Below are positions 8,587-16,209 of a stretch of DNA of 64,000 bases, piece by piece. Positions within the stretch are counted from its first letter, which is position 1. The number at the start of each line of letters is the position of its first letter. The translations under genes and the position numbers were made by a program. The notes under the pieces are model-generated. The model made no database searches. It was not told the DNA's origin and saw nothing but the letters and a program-made list of their open reading frames with translations. The stretch comes from Rhodococcus rhodnii (GTDB lineage Bacteria > Actinomycetota > Actinomycetes > Mycobacteriales > Pseudonocardiaceae): assembly GCA_000720375.1 (NCBI GenBank), contig JOAA01000011.1, positions 124,001 through 188,000 of the forward strand. The letters run 5' to 3'.

Positions 8587-9285
8587 CTACACAGGGTGGG
8601 CTTTTTCGAAGATGAGGTCGCGGATTTCCCGGCCTTCGGTATGCGCCCGCGACTCGAACTTGGTCACCGGACGCCATTCCGGCCGCGGCGCCCACCCTGA
8701 GTACACATTGCGCAACGCGGGCTCCGCGGAGCACACCTCCATCATGTGCTCGGCGTAGTGCTCCCAGTCGGTCGCCATGTGGAACCGGCCGCCTGGCGCG
8801 AGCCGCGAAGCCACCAAGGAGACGAAGTCCGGCTGGACGATCCGTCGCTTGTGGTGCCGTTTCTTGGGCCAAGGGTCCGGAAAGTACAGCCGTACCTCGG
8901 ACAAGGAGTTCGCGGCGATGTGATCGGTGAGCAGGATGACCGCGTCACCACGCAGCAGCCGCAGGTTGGTCAGCTCCAGCTCGGCCGCACGCATCATCAG
9001 CTGCGCCAAGCCTGCTTGGTACACCTCGACGGCCAGGTAGTTCACGTCCGGTGCGGCGGCGGCCAGTTTGGACGTGGTCTCGCCCATCCCCGACCCGATC
9101 TCCAGTACGACGGGCGCGGACCGGCCGAACCACGCGCCGGTGTCCAACGGCCCGGCCGGCAGGTCGGCGACCTCCTGGCCGAGCTGCGGCCAATAGCGAT
9201 CCCATGCCCGTTCCTGGCCGACCGTCATCCGCCCGCCGCGTTGGACGTAGCTGACGACCGTGCGCCTGTGTAGCTGTTGTTCCAC
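8587..9285 (-). CDS. trmB: tRNA (guanine-N7-)-methyltransferase
   Basis: TrmB adds a methyl group from S-adenosylmethionine to N7 of G46 in the variable loop of tRNAs. The 232-residue protein has the SAM motif LEIGSGMGETT, then NYLAVEVYQAGLA, the family signature YFPDPWPKKRHHKRRIV, and GGRFHMATDWEHYAEHMM. The length is normal. The start is the GTG at 9285 (MEQQLHRR...), but a start about 20 residues later is possible. It opens a minus-strand run with the NOS-like and amidohydrolase genes, separated from the former by 69 bp. Confidence 0.95.
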   Translation of the reverse strand: MEQQLHRRTVVSYVQRGGRMTVGQERAWDRYWPQLGQEVADLPAGPLDTGAWFGRSAPVVLEIGSGMGETTSKLAAAAPDVNYLAVEVYQAGLAQLMMRAAELELTNLRLLRGDAVILLTDHIAANSLSEVRLYFPDPWPKKRHHKRRIVQPDFVSLVASRLAPGGRFHMATDWEHYAEHMMEVCSAEPALRNVYSGWAPRPEWRPVTKFESRAHTEGREIRDLIFEKAHPV

Positions 9286-9295
9286 GTCGAAAAAG

Positions 9296-9895
9296 CTAGA
9301 ACACGCTCTCCCACCGGGCGAGGTTGGACCGCAGGTCGCCCATTCCCTTCACCGCGAGCGGGGTCGTTTTCCCGGTCGTGAGGTGCACCGGGTAGATGTC
9401 CAGCCAACCGGTGTGCCGGTCGGTGAGCACCAGCGTGGTCGGCACGGCAGGCCCGGACACCCGGCGCTCGGATGGCATGTATTCCCAATAGCCGCAGTCG
9501 CCGTCACTGCTCCACGGCACGAAAACCCAGCCAGGACGGGCATCCAGCAATTTGCCGACCCGGTCCTCCAGTAGGAAACCTTCCGCCCGTGAGCTCAATG
9601 TGCCTGCTGTCAACGCCTTCAGCCACCACGGGGCGGGCAGCTCAGGGTCGACTTCGGACGCTGAGCGGTACAGCGCCAGTACTTGGTCCTCTGGTGCACG
9701 ATGTACCCACGCGCGCCGGGTCTCGGCTGGTTTCGTCGCGGCCGCAATGGACGCCAGCGCGGTGTGCGGCTCAATGGCCTGAGACCATTCGAGCTCGATC
9801 ATCGGTTCGACTCGTAGTGCACGGCGCCCCATGCCGTTGTTCGGCATGACCGGCTCCGGCGGTTCCGTAGGTGCGCTTACATCCGCGACCGTCAA
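9296..9895 (-). CDS. hypothetical protein
   Basis: I do not recognise a family. The proposed 199-residue product starts at a TTG at 9895 because GGAGG lies 6 nt upstream. An ATG at 9847 (MPNNGMGRR) is the alternative. The protein is soluble with no signal peptide or membrane segment. Visible features are a Trp-rich middle (APWWLKALTAG, RPGWVFVPWSSDGDCGYWEY) and a C-terminal HTGWLDIYPVHLTTGKTTP segment. It ends 10 bp before trmB, so it may share a transcript with it. Confidence 0.65.
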   Translation of the reverse strand: MTVADVSAPTEPPEPVMPNNGMGRRALRVEPMIELEWSQAIEPHTALASIAAATKPAETRRAWVHRAPEDQVLALYRSASEVDPELPAPWWLKALTAGTLSSRAEGFLLEDRVGKLLDARPGWVFVPWSSDGDCGYWEYMPSERRVSGPAVPTTLVLTDRHTGWLDIYPVHLTTGKTTPLAVKGMGDLRSNLARWESVF

Positions 9896-9986
9896 CGTCC
9901 ACCTCCGATGGTTCGTGACGGAGTCAATGTCGATCTCAGCGCTAGTCGAACATCGTTGTCCGCGATAAGTGCGACGCCTCACAGCC

Positions 9987-10008
9987 TCTTAACGTGGTCT
10001 TAACCGGG
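9987..10008 (+). promoter_or_regulatory. 11-bp tandem direct repeat (possible OmpR/PhoP-family site)
   Basis: TCTTAACGTGG is followed at once by TCTTAACCGGG, an 11-bp period typical of winged-helix response-regulator sites. It lies about 90 bp upstream of the gene starting at 9895. No regulator is assigned. Confidence 0.35.
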
Positions 10009-10084
10009 CCGCATGCGCTAGATCGCTTCGTTACATACTTGCAAGCCCGACCGGTGATCGCAACCGTGGGTGACCAGACCAACA

Positions 10085-10123
10085 AAGAAACCCGGGCCAC
10101 CCCCCGACAGGTGACCCGGGCTC
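10085..10123 (-). terminator. Rho-independent terminator after the ABC-2 exporter genes
   Basis: On the minus strand AGCCCGGGTCACC and GGTGGCCCGGGT form a stem with one mismatch around a G-rich loop, followed by TTTCTTTG. A second hairpin (CCTGGCGG/CCGCCAGG, 10140-10168) lies between it and the stop codon. Confidence 0.75.
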
Positions 10124-10180
10124 TCATTCCCCCGTATCGCCTGGCGGATCCCCGATAGACCCGCCAGGTGGTTCTTTCGT

Positions 10181-10939
10181 TCAGGCGTCCCGCTTCTTCG
10201 CCGTGGCGATGGCGATGACCAGCATGACGATCGAGAAACCGGCGAAGTAGGCCAGCGCGGCCCATGGCGTGAGCGTGCTGGTCGACTGCCCCGGCCCCTC
10301 GATGGCCATGCTCACGTCCGGGTTGCCGGTGAGGAACCGGTTGGCGACGTTGAACGGCAGCCACTGGTGGATGTCGTCGCCGACCCGCGGGATCAGCTGC
10401 ACGAGGTTCTCGGCCACCAGTGAGTACGCCAGCAGCACCGACACCGCACCGGCGGTGTGCCGGATCAGGATGCCGACGGAAACCGCGACGACCGCGGCGA
10501 AGAACGTGACCAGACCGGTTCCCGCGATCTGCCGCCAGTCGGCCTCACTGTTGAGCGCCAACGCCGCATCCGGCTGCAGCAGCGTCGCGACTCCCCACGA
10601 ACCGAACGCGGCGATCGCACCGAGCACGCCGCAGGCCAACGCGACCACGGTCGTCTTGGCCAGCAATGCCGACGTGCGGCTTGGCACTGCCTGGAAGGTG
10701 GTCTTGATCGTGTTGAAGCGGTACTCGGTGGTCACCGACAGCGTGGCGAGCACGAGGATGACGGCCAGTGCGAAGGTGAACCCGAACTGGCTCACCGGCA
10801 CCGTGACGTCGTCGGCACTGTTGGCCGAACCGCTGATCAGTGCGGCGAACCCGACCATCAGCGCGAGCGCGAGGCCCATGCACCACCACGGCGACCGGGT
10901 GGAGAAGAGCTTGATTCGTTCGACAGCGAGCAGGGTCAT
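10181..10939 (-). CDS. ABC-2 type transporter, permease subunit
   Basis: A 252-residue integral membrane protein with about six hydrophobic helices (WWCMGLALALMVGFAALI near the N-terminus, FGFTFALAVILVLATL, ALACGVLGAIAAFGSW, GLVTFFAAVVAVSVGIL, AVSVLLAYSLVAENL, and a final AALAYFAGFSIVMLVIAIA). The segment TEYRFNTIKTTFQAVPSR after the second helix is typical of ABC-2 permeases. Its start overlaps the stop of the ATPase gene by 4 bp, so the two are coupled. The substrate is unknown; such pairs often export drugs or peptides. Confidence 0.88.
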   Translation of the reverse strand: MTLLAVERIKLFSTRSPWWCMGLALALMVGFAALISGSANSADDVTVPVSQFGFTFALAVILVLATLSVTTEYRFNTIKTTFQAVPSRTSALLAKTTVVALACGVLGAIAAFGSWGVATLLQPDAALALNSEADWRQIAGTGLVTFFAAVVAVSVGILIRHTAGAVSVLLAYSLVAENLVQLIPRVGDDIHQWLPFNVANRFLTGNPDVSMAIEGPGQSTSTLTPWAALAYFAGFSIVMLVIAIATAKKRDA

Positions 10940-11874
10940 CGGTTCACATCCACCATCTGGTCAACGGCCTGGGCAAGTTCGGTGTGGTACTCGACGGAGT
11001 CGCCGGTCAGCTGCATGAACGCCTCTTCCAGCGAGCCGCGCTGCGGGCTGAGCTCGTGCAGCACGACCTGGTTGGCCGCGGCGATCTCGCCGATCTGCGC
11101 GGCGTCCAAACCGGACACGATCAGTGCGTCGGCGTCGTCGCGCAGGTGTGCGTTGGTGCCGGCGAGCGCGTCCCGCAGCTTGCTCGCCTGCGGGCTGCGC
11201 ACCTTGACGGTGTTCTCCGTCGCGGCGTGGATGAAGTCCTCAGTGGAGCTCTGCGCGATCAGCTTGCCGCGCCCGATCACCACGAGTTCCTGTGCGGTCA
11301 GCGACATCTCCGACAACAGGTGGCTGGACACCAGCACGGTCCGGCCCTCGTCGGCCAGCCGGTGCATGAACTTACGGATCCAGAGGATGCCCTCCGGGTC
11401 GAGGCCGTTCACCGGCTCGTCGAACAGCAGGATCTCCGGGTCGCCGAGCAGCGCCCCCGCGATCCCCAGTCGCTGCGACATACCGAGGGAGAACCCGCCC
11501 GCGCGCTTCTTGGCGACCGCGGTCAGGCCGACGAGCTCGAGCACCTCGTTCACCCGGCGGACCGGGATCTTGTTGGAGACTGCCATCCACTGCAGGTGCG
11601 CGTACGCCGAACGGTTGGGGTGCACCCATTTCGCGTCCAGCAGTGCGCCGATCTTGCGCAGCGGGTGGTGCAGCTCGCGGTAGTGCTTGCCGTCGATCAG
11701 CGCCACGCCGGAGGTCGGGTTGTCCAACCCCAGCATCATCCGCATGGTGGTGGACTTGCCCGCACCGTTCGGCCCGAGGAAGCCGGTGACCCGGCCCGGC
11801 TGAACGGTGAACGACAGATCATTGACCGCGAGGGTCTTCCCATACCGCTTGGTGAGGCCCCGTGCCTCGATCAT
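10936..11874 (-). CDS. ABC transporter ATP-binding protein (exporter type)
   Basis: 312 residues from the ATG at 11874, which has GAGGAG 5 nt upstream. The Walker A motif is GPNGAGKST, the signature is FSLGMSQRLGIAGAL, Walker B is EILLFDEP, and the switch His is in VSSHLL. The C-terminal extension of about 90 residues (KVRSPQASKLRDALAG...) matches the accessory domain of DrrA/CcmA-like exporters. The protein hydrolyses ATP to drive the permease encoded next. SLGMSQ instead of LSGGQ is a normal variant in this subfamily. Confidence 0.92.
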   Translation of the reverse strand: MIEARGLTKRYGKTLAVNDLSFTVQPGRVTGFLGPNGAGKSTTMRMMLGLDNPTSGVALIDGKHYRELHHPLRKIGALLDAKWVHPNRSAYAHLQWMAVSNKIPVRRVNEVLELVGLTAVAKKRAGGFSLGMSQRLGIAGALLGDPEILLFDEPVNGLDPEGILWIRKFMHRLADEGRTVLVSSHLLSEMSLTAQELVVIGRGKLIAQSSTEDFIHAATENTVKVRSPQASKLRDALAGTNAHLRDDADALIVSGLDAAQIGEIAAANQVVLHELSPQRGSLEEAFMQLTGDSVEYHTELAQAVDQMVDVNR

Positions 11875-12061
11875 GGTCGCTCCTCTTGAGTGGTTCCCGC
11901 CTCGATGTGACCATCGTGTTCGCCCCGGGTGTCCGACCGCGTCGTCCCGTGGTGCCAACTCGGGGTCAACTCGCAGTCGTAGCGTGGCGGACGTTGTGTC
12001 AACCCGCGATCCGTGATCACCCCGACCTCACCCTGAGATGACGGGCTCAGGGTCGACACCA

Positions 12062-12085
12062 ATTAATGAACTGTGCTTCACTAAT
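12062..12085. promoter_or_regulatory. probable operator of the adjacent TetR regulator
   Basis: ATTAATGAA and TTCACTAAT form an inverted repeat (8 of 9 pairs) around CTGTGC, ending 3 bp before the GTG of the TetR gene. Its AT richness against the local background and its position suggest autoregulation and control of the overlapping SDR gene. Confidence 0.6.
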
Positions 12086-12088
12086 GGC

Positions 12089-12628
12089 GTGCCGAGACCG
12101 CGAACCATCACCGACGAGCGCCTGCTGAACGCACTGGGCGCGGTCATCACGACCCGTGGACCAGGCTTCACGGTCGCCGACGTGGCGGCGGAAGCAGGCG
12201 TGTCGGTCGGGACGGTGTCGCAACGCTTCGGCTCGAAACACGGACTGCTGGTCGCGCTGAGCCGATCGGCCGTCGGCCAAGTCCGTGACCAGGTCAGATC
12301 CGCGGAGAACGTCCTTGAGGCGATCCTCGGGGTCTTCCGCGCGTTGGACGACCCGTCAACCGCGGCGAACAACCTGGGTCAACTCGCGATCGACCTCGCC
12401 GACCCCGAGCTGCGAGAGCTGCACGGCGAGTTCTTCGCGGCATTCGAAGCGGAACTCGCACCGCTGGCCCGTGCCGTGCTCGGCGCCCCGCCGCACGCGG
12501 CCCGAATCCTGGTGTCGCTGGCGAACGGCGCAGCGATCGCCTGGTCAGTGCGGCCAACGGGCAGCCTGCTCGACCGGCTCACCGAAGACATCACAGCGGT
12601 ACTGGAAGGATGGCAAGGCAATGACTGA
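12089..12628 (+). CDS. TetR-family transcriptional regulator
   Basis: 179 residues from the GTG at 12089, which fits the usual TetR N-terminus better than longer starts that would cover the operator. The DNA-binding domain is residues 8-55, with the helix-turn-helix FTVADVAAEAGVSVGTVSQRFGSK. The C-terminal ligand/dimer domain is short and Ala/Leu-rich and ends in ITAVLEGWQGND. Its stop lies inside the following SDR gene (8-bp overlap), so the two are coupled and the SDR enzyme is probably its target. The effector is unknown. Confidence 0.88.
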   Translation: MPRPRTITDERLLNALGAVITTRGPGFTVADVAAEAGVSVGTVSQRFGSKHGLLVALSRSAVGQVRDQVRSAENVLEAILGVFRALDDPSTAANNLGQLAIDLADPELRELHGEFFAAFEAELAPLARAVLGAPPHAARILVSLANGAAIAWSVRPTGSLLDRLTEDITAVLEGWQGND

Positions 12629-13511
12629 ACTGGTCGCCGTGGTCGCGGGAGCGACCAGGGGCTGCGGTCGGGCGATCGCCGTCGAACTCGGCGCGATCGG
12701 CGCGACGGTCTACGTGACCGGCCGGACGACCCGGTCATCCGCGAGCCCGATGAACCGCCCAGAGACCATTGAGGACACCGCTGAACTGGTGACCAAGGCG
12801 GGAGGCAAGGGAATCGCGGTCCGCTGCGACTTCACGGTCGCCGCGGACGTCGAAGCGCTCGCGTCCCGGATCGACCGACTGGACGTCCTGGTCAACGATG
12901 TCTGGGGCGGAGACCCGTTCGTGGAGCACGAAAAACCGTTCTGGGAATCCGATTTGGACAAAGCACTCTCGGTGCACCGCAACGGAATCGAGACGCACCT
13001 GATCGCCCTGCACACCTTGCTGCCACTGCTGGTCCGGCAACGCTCCGGCCTCGTCATCGAAGTCACCGACGGCGACGACGACACCTACCACGGCGTCGCC
13101 CTGCCCTACTACCTGGTCAAGTCCAGCATCCGCCGAACAGCACAGGCCATGGGCGCGCAGCTTCGTGAGCACGGCGTCACGGCATTGGCGCTGACGCCCG
13201 GGTTCATCCGTTCCGAGGCGATGCTCGAAGGCCTTGGCGTGACCGAGGAGAACTGGCGTGACGCGATAGCCGAGGACATCCACTTCTCGATGGCGGAGTC
13301 CCCGCACTACATCGGCCGAGCCGTGGCCGCGCTGGCGACCGACCCGAACGTCGCGCGCTGGGCGGGTAAGTCGTTGTCATCCTGGAGTCTGATGCGGGAG
13401 TACGACTTCAAGGACCTCGACGGCACCCAACCGGACTGGGGCCGCTGGTACAACGACATCTTCGGCAAGGGCCTCGACCCACACACCGTCGACCCAGCCG
13501 ACTACCGCTAG
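12621..13511 (+). CDS. SDR-family oxidoreductase
   Basis: 296 residues. The cofactor motif is AGATRGCGRAIA (TGxxxGxG type with Ala for Thr), followed by VYVTGRTTR, which suggests NADP preference. VNDVWGG replaces the usual NNAG, TDGDDD sits at the catalytic Ser position without an obvious Ser, and YYLVKSS gives Tyr and Lys. The C-terminal tail (EYDFKDLDGTQPDWGRWYND) is longer than in classical SDRs and typical of a subgroup often adjacent to TetR genes. Translation starts at the ATG at 12621 inside the TetR reading frame. Confidence 0.85.
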   Translation: MTELVAVVAGATRGCGRAIAVELGAIGATVYVTGRTTRSSASPMNRPETIEDTAELVTKAGGKGIAVRCDFTVAADVEALASRIDRLDVLVNDVWGGDPFVEHEKPFWESDLDKALSVHRNGIETHLIALHTLLPLLVRQRSGLVIEVTDGDDDTYHGVALPYYLVKSSIRRTAQAMGAQLREHGVTALALTPGFIRSEAMLEGLGVTEENWRDAIAEDIHFSMAESPHYIGRAVAALATDPNVARWAGKSLSSWSLMREYDFKDLDGTQPDWGRWYNDIFGKGLDPHTVDPADYR

Positions 13512-13520
13512 CCCTCCCCC

Positions 13521-13760
13521 TCGTGAGTGGTTTGTCCCATCCCTGGCCATACCTATATTCCGAACTAACCACTCACGACAGACGAGAACCAGCGGGCCGG
13601 GACGAGTGTCGTGAGTGGTTAGTTCTCTACCGGAACAAACCACTCACGAGGGCCACGCTGGAAAGCGAGCTGAGCCACAGCCCGGAACAAACCACTCACG
13701 AGGGCCACGCTGGAAAGCGAGCCGAGCCACAGACCGGGACAAACCACTCACGAGGAGCCA
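13521..13760. repeat. intergenic patch of TCGTGAGTGGTT / AACCACTCACGA repeats
   Basis: The 12-mer TCGTGAGTGGTT occurs at about 13521 and 13609, and its complement AACCACTCACGA at about 13567, 13638, 13690 and 13742. The last three belong to tandem units of 52 bp (from 13632, 13684 and a partial from 13736), each reading GGAACAAACCACTCACGAGG then GCCACGCTGGA. Pairs in opposite orientation can form hairpins between the convergent SDR and response-regulator genes, so the patch may act as a terminator. The 24-bp inverted repeat at 40473-40522 carries a related CTCGTGAGTG core. No gene is seen here. Confidence 0.75.
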
Positions 13761-13768
13761 CGCTGGAA

Positions 13769-14425
13769 CTAGGCCTCACCTGGGCGAACGAGCCCCGTCT
13801 CATACGCCAGCACGACCGCCTGCACCCGATCACGCAGCTCAAGCTTCGCCAGCACCCGACCGACGTGCGTCTTGACGGTCGCCTCGGACAGAAACAACTT
13901 CCGGGCGATCTCCGTGTTCGAAAGTCCTTGAGCCATCAGCACAAGAACCTCCCGCTCCCGATCCGTCAAAGCATCCAGCACCGAAGCGTCCCGCAACTGC
14001 CCACCGGTCGACCCGAGGAACCGGTCGAGCAAGCGCCGGGTCACGCTCGGCGAAACCACGGCGTCCCCGCTGGCCACCGAGCGCAGAGCCGCGACCAGGT
14101 GATCAGGCGGGGTGTCCTTGAGCATGAACCCGCTGGCACCGTTGCGCAGCGCCGTCAGCGCGTACTCGTCCAGGTCGAAGGTCGTCATCACGAGCACCTT
14201 CGCTGTCCCCGCCTCGGTGATCAGCTTGGTCGCCTCGACACCGTCCAGTACAGGCATCCGGACGTCCATCAGCACCACGTCCGGGCGTAGCGAGGCCGCA
14301 AGTTTCACGGCCGCGTCGCCGTCGCCTGCCTCGCCGACGATCTCCATGTCCGGCTGTGCACCGAGCACCATGCGGAAGCCGACGCGCATCAGCTCCTGGT
14401 CGTCGACCAGTACCACTCTGATCAT
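13769..14425 (-). CDS. NarL/FixJ-family response regulator
   Basis: 218 residues. The receiver domain (1-120) has the acidic pair VDDQ, the phospho-acceptor in VVLMDVRMP, Thr in VMTTFD and Lys in FMLKDTPP, so it looks fully phosphorylatable. The LuxR-type output is LTDREREVLVLMAQGLSNTEIA followed by LFLSEATVKTHVGRVLAKL. It is encoded 5 bp after its histidine kinase, which should be its phosphodonor. Targets are unknown; in such pairs in actinomycetes a nearby exporter or the operon itself is often controlled. Confidence 0.93.
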   Translation of the reverse strand: MIRVVLVDDQELMRVGFRMVLGAQPDMEIVGEAGDGDAAVKLAASLRPDVVLMDVRMPVLDGVEATKLITEAGTAKVLVMTTFDLDEYALTALRNGASGFMLKDTPPDHLVAALRSVASGDAVVSPSVTRRLLDRFLGSTGGQLRDASVLDALTDREREVLVLMAQGLSNTEIARKLFLSEATVKTHVGRVLAKLELRDRVQAVVLAYETGLVRPGEA

Positions 14426-14430
14426 GTTCC

Positions 14431-15618
14431 CTATGTTCCTTGAATGGGCAGTACCGCGTGGACGTGCCAGCCGCCGCCTGGCCGGGGGCCGGCCTGCAGT
14501 GTCCCGCCGAAGACGTTCGCTCGTTCCCGCATCCCGATCAGGCCGTTGCCCCCGGAGATCGACACCAGTTCATGCGGGGTGCCGAAGCCGTCGTCGGTGA
14601 TGTCCAACTCGATGTTCTCGCCGATCCGTGCGACACGCACGACCGCGGACGCGCCCGCGCCCGCGTGCTTCAACGTGTTCGTCAGCGCTTCCTGCACGAT
14701 CCGGTAGATCCCCAGTCCGATACCGGCAGGCAGGCTGTCCAGTTCCCCCTTGAGTTTCAGCCGCACCGGCAGACCGACCAGACGGACCCGTTCGGCCAGG
14801 TCGTTCAGTGAGTTCGTGCCGGGCTGCGGCGTGCGTTCGTCGGTCTTCTCCTCGGCCCGCAGCACCCCGAGCAACCGGCGTAGCTCGGTCAACGCCTCCC
14901 GCCCGGTCGACGAGATCGTTTTGATCGCGCGTTCGGCCAGTTCAGGGTTCGTGTTCACGGCGTACTGGGCGCCATCGGCCTGAACGACCATGACGCTCAC
15001 CGCGTGCGCCACCACGTCGTGCAGTTCGCGCGCGATGCGGGCACGTTCCTCGGCGACAGCGATCTTCGCTTGGTGGTCGCGCTCGGTCTCCAACAGCCGC
15101 AGCCGTTGCTCCACCTCGTTCTGATACGCGCGGCGCGCGCCCACGAATTCGCCGAGCGTCCAGCAGAACGCCAGCAGCACCATCACGGCCACGCCCGCGA
15201 CCCACCACAGGTCGTCCATCCGCGGTTTGATCAGCCAGACCGTCCACAACACGGTTCCGGCGGTCACCCACGCGCCGTAGATCAACGCCTGGCGACGGCC
15301 CACGTAGACGACCATCGTGTAGAGCGCGATCCCGATTGCCATGTCGGATGGCCGGAGTGGCTCCGCCGACTTGTCCAACGCGTCGATCAGCAACTGGAGG
15401 TAGCCTGCGACGACGATCAGATAGCAGGCCAGGACCGGACGAAGCCTGCGCATCACGACCGGCCCGATCAACCCGACGTCCACCAGGGCACGCAGCCACC
15501 ACGGCTGATCGCCGGGCCCGGTGATCACCTGCGGCACCTCGAACAGCACCAGGCACAAGGCCAGCAGCGAGTCGCCGAACGTCGGATGCGCGCGCATCCA
15601 CAGGCTCAGCCGTCGCAC
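14431..15618 (-). CDS. DesK-type sensor histidine kinase
   Basis: 395 residues. The N-terminal half is membrane-embedded with about five or six helices (DSLLALCLVLFEVPQVI, VVMRRLRPVLACYLIVVAGYL, AIGIALYTMVVYVG, LIYGAWVTAGTVLWTVWLI, WVAGVAVMVLLAFCW). A coiled segment (YQNEVEQRLRLLETERDHQ) leads into the HisKA_3 box ERARIARELHDVVAHAVSVMV with the phosphorylated His, then the HATPase domain with EALTNTLKHA (N box), DDGFGTP and GNGLIGMRERA. There is no large extracellular sensor domain, so the signal is probably sensed within the membrane. It forms a pair with the downstream regulator. Confidence 0.93.
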   Translation of the reverse strand: MRRLSLWMRAHPTFGDSLLALCLVLFEVPQVITGPGDQPWWLRALVDVGLIGPVVMRRLRPVLACYLIVVAGYLQLLIDALDKSAEPLRPSDMAIGIALYTMVVYVGRRQALIYGAWVTAGTVLWTVWLIKPRMDDLWWVAGVAVMVLLAFCWTLGEFVGARRAYQNEVEQRLRLLETERDHQAKIAVAEERARIARELHDVVAHAVSVMVVQADGAQYAVNTNPELAERAIKTISSTGREALTELRRLLGVLRAEEKTDERTPQPGTNSLNDLAERVRLVGLPVRLKLKGELDSLPAGIGLGIYRIVQEALTNTLKHAGAGASAVVRVARIGENIELDITDDGFGTPHELVSISGGNGLIGMRERANVFGGTLQAGPRPGGGWHVHAVLPIQGT

Positions 15619-15674
15619 CCCTGCAGCCTAAGCGCGCGGCAGCCTCCGGCGCGTCGAGCCGAAGGCTGACTCGC

Positions 15675-15701
15675 CTCGCCCTGGAGGCTGATTAGGGCGA
15701 G
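15675..15701 (-). terminator. hairpin overlapping the stop of the small membrane protein gene
   Basis: CTCGCCCT and AGGGCGAG form an 8-bp stem around 11 nt and include the TAA at 15692-15694. There is no T-run, so termination is only likely. Confidence 0.4.
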
Positions 15702-16141
15702 AGGTACGGCGGAGGCGGGTTGGTGGTCGTCGTCGGCGCGGTGTCGATGCTCGGTTCAGGCGCTTGCTCGTGCCGCAGGGGCTGCTGTGGGTGCGCCATC
15801 TCCTCGGCCAGTTGTTCCTGGACCTGGCTCTCCTTGATCCGCGCGAGGATCGCCATGGTGACTCCGTGCGCCGCCGCCAGCAGCAGCAACACGATGCCGA
15901 GCCGCAGGATGACACCCTCGGTCTGGGAATCGCCGACATCGACGGTCGAGATGAGCATCAGCAGACCGAGTACCACGAGGTGGAACAGCACGGTGACCAG
16001 GCGCGCCATGGACGTGCCCGCACCGGAATCGCCATGAGAACGCTCGAGATACCGCCGCCCGCTCCGGTAGATGATCTGCCCGTCGATGGCCACGAGAATG
16101 ACACCGACCACGAGGAAGGCGATGTAGCTGTTCGTGTCCAT
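15692..16141 (-). CDS. small integral membrane protein of unknown function
   Basis: 149 residues with three hydrophobic helices: YIAFLVVGVILVAIDGQIIY near the N-terminus, VTVLFHLVVLGLLMLIS, and GVILRLGIVLLLLAAAHGVTM. A Gln/Glu-rich stretch and a Pro/Thr tail (TAPTTTTNPPPPYLSP) follow, presumably cytoplasmic. I recognise no family. It is divergent from the dynamin operon across a 68-bp gap, so the two may share a promoter region. Confidence 0.75.
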   Translation of the reverse strand: MDTNSYIAFLVVGVILVAIDGQIIYRSGRRYLERSHGDSGAGTSMARLVTVLFHLVVLGLLMLISTVDVGDSQTEGVILRLGIVLLLLAAAHGVTMAILARIKESQVQEQLAEEMAHPQQPLRHEQAPEPSIDTAPTTTTNPPPPYLSP

Positions 16142-16209
16142 GCAGGGTGGTTACCCCCGATTGACGGGTTTGCAACCGTGCCCTGCCAGGACATGGCACG
16201 ATTCGACGA

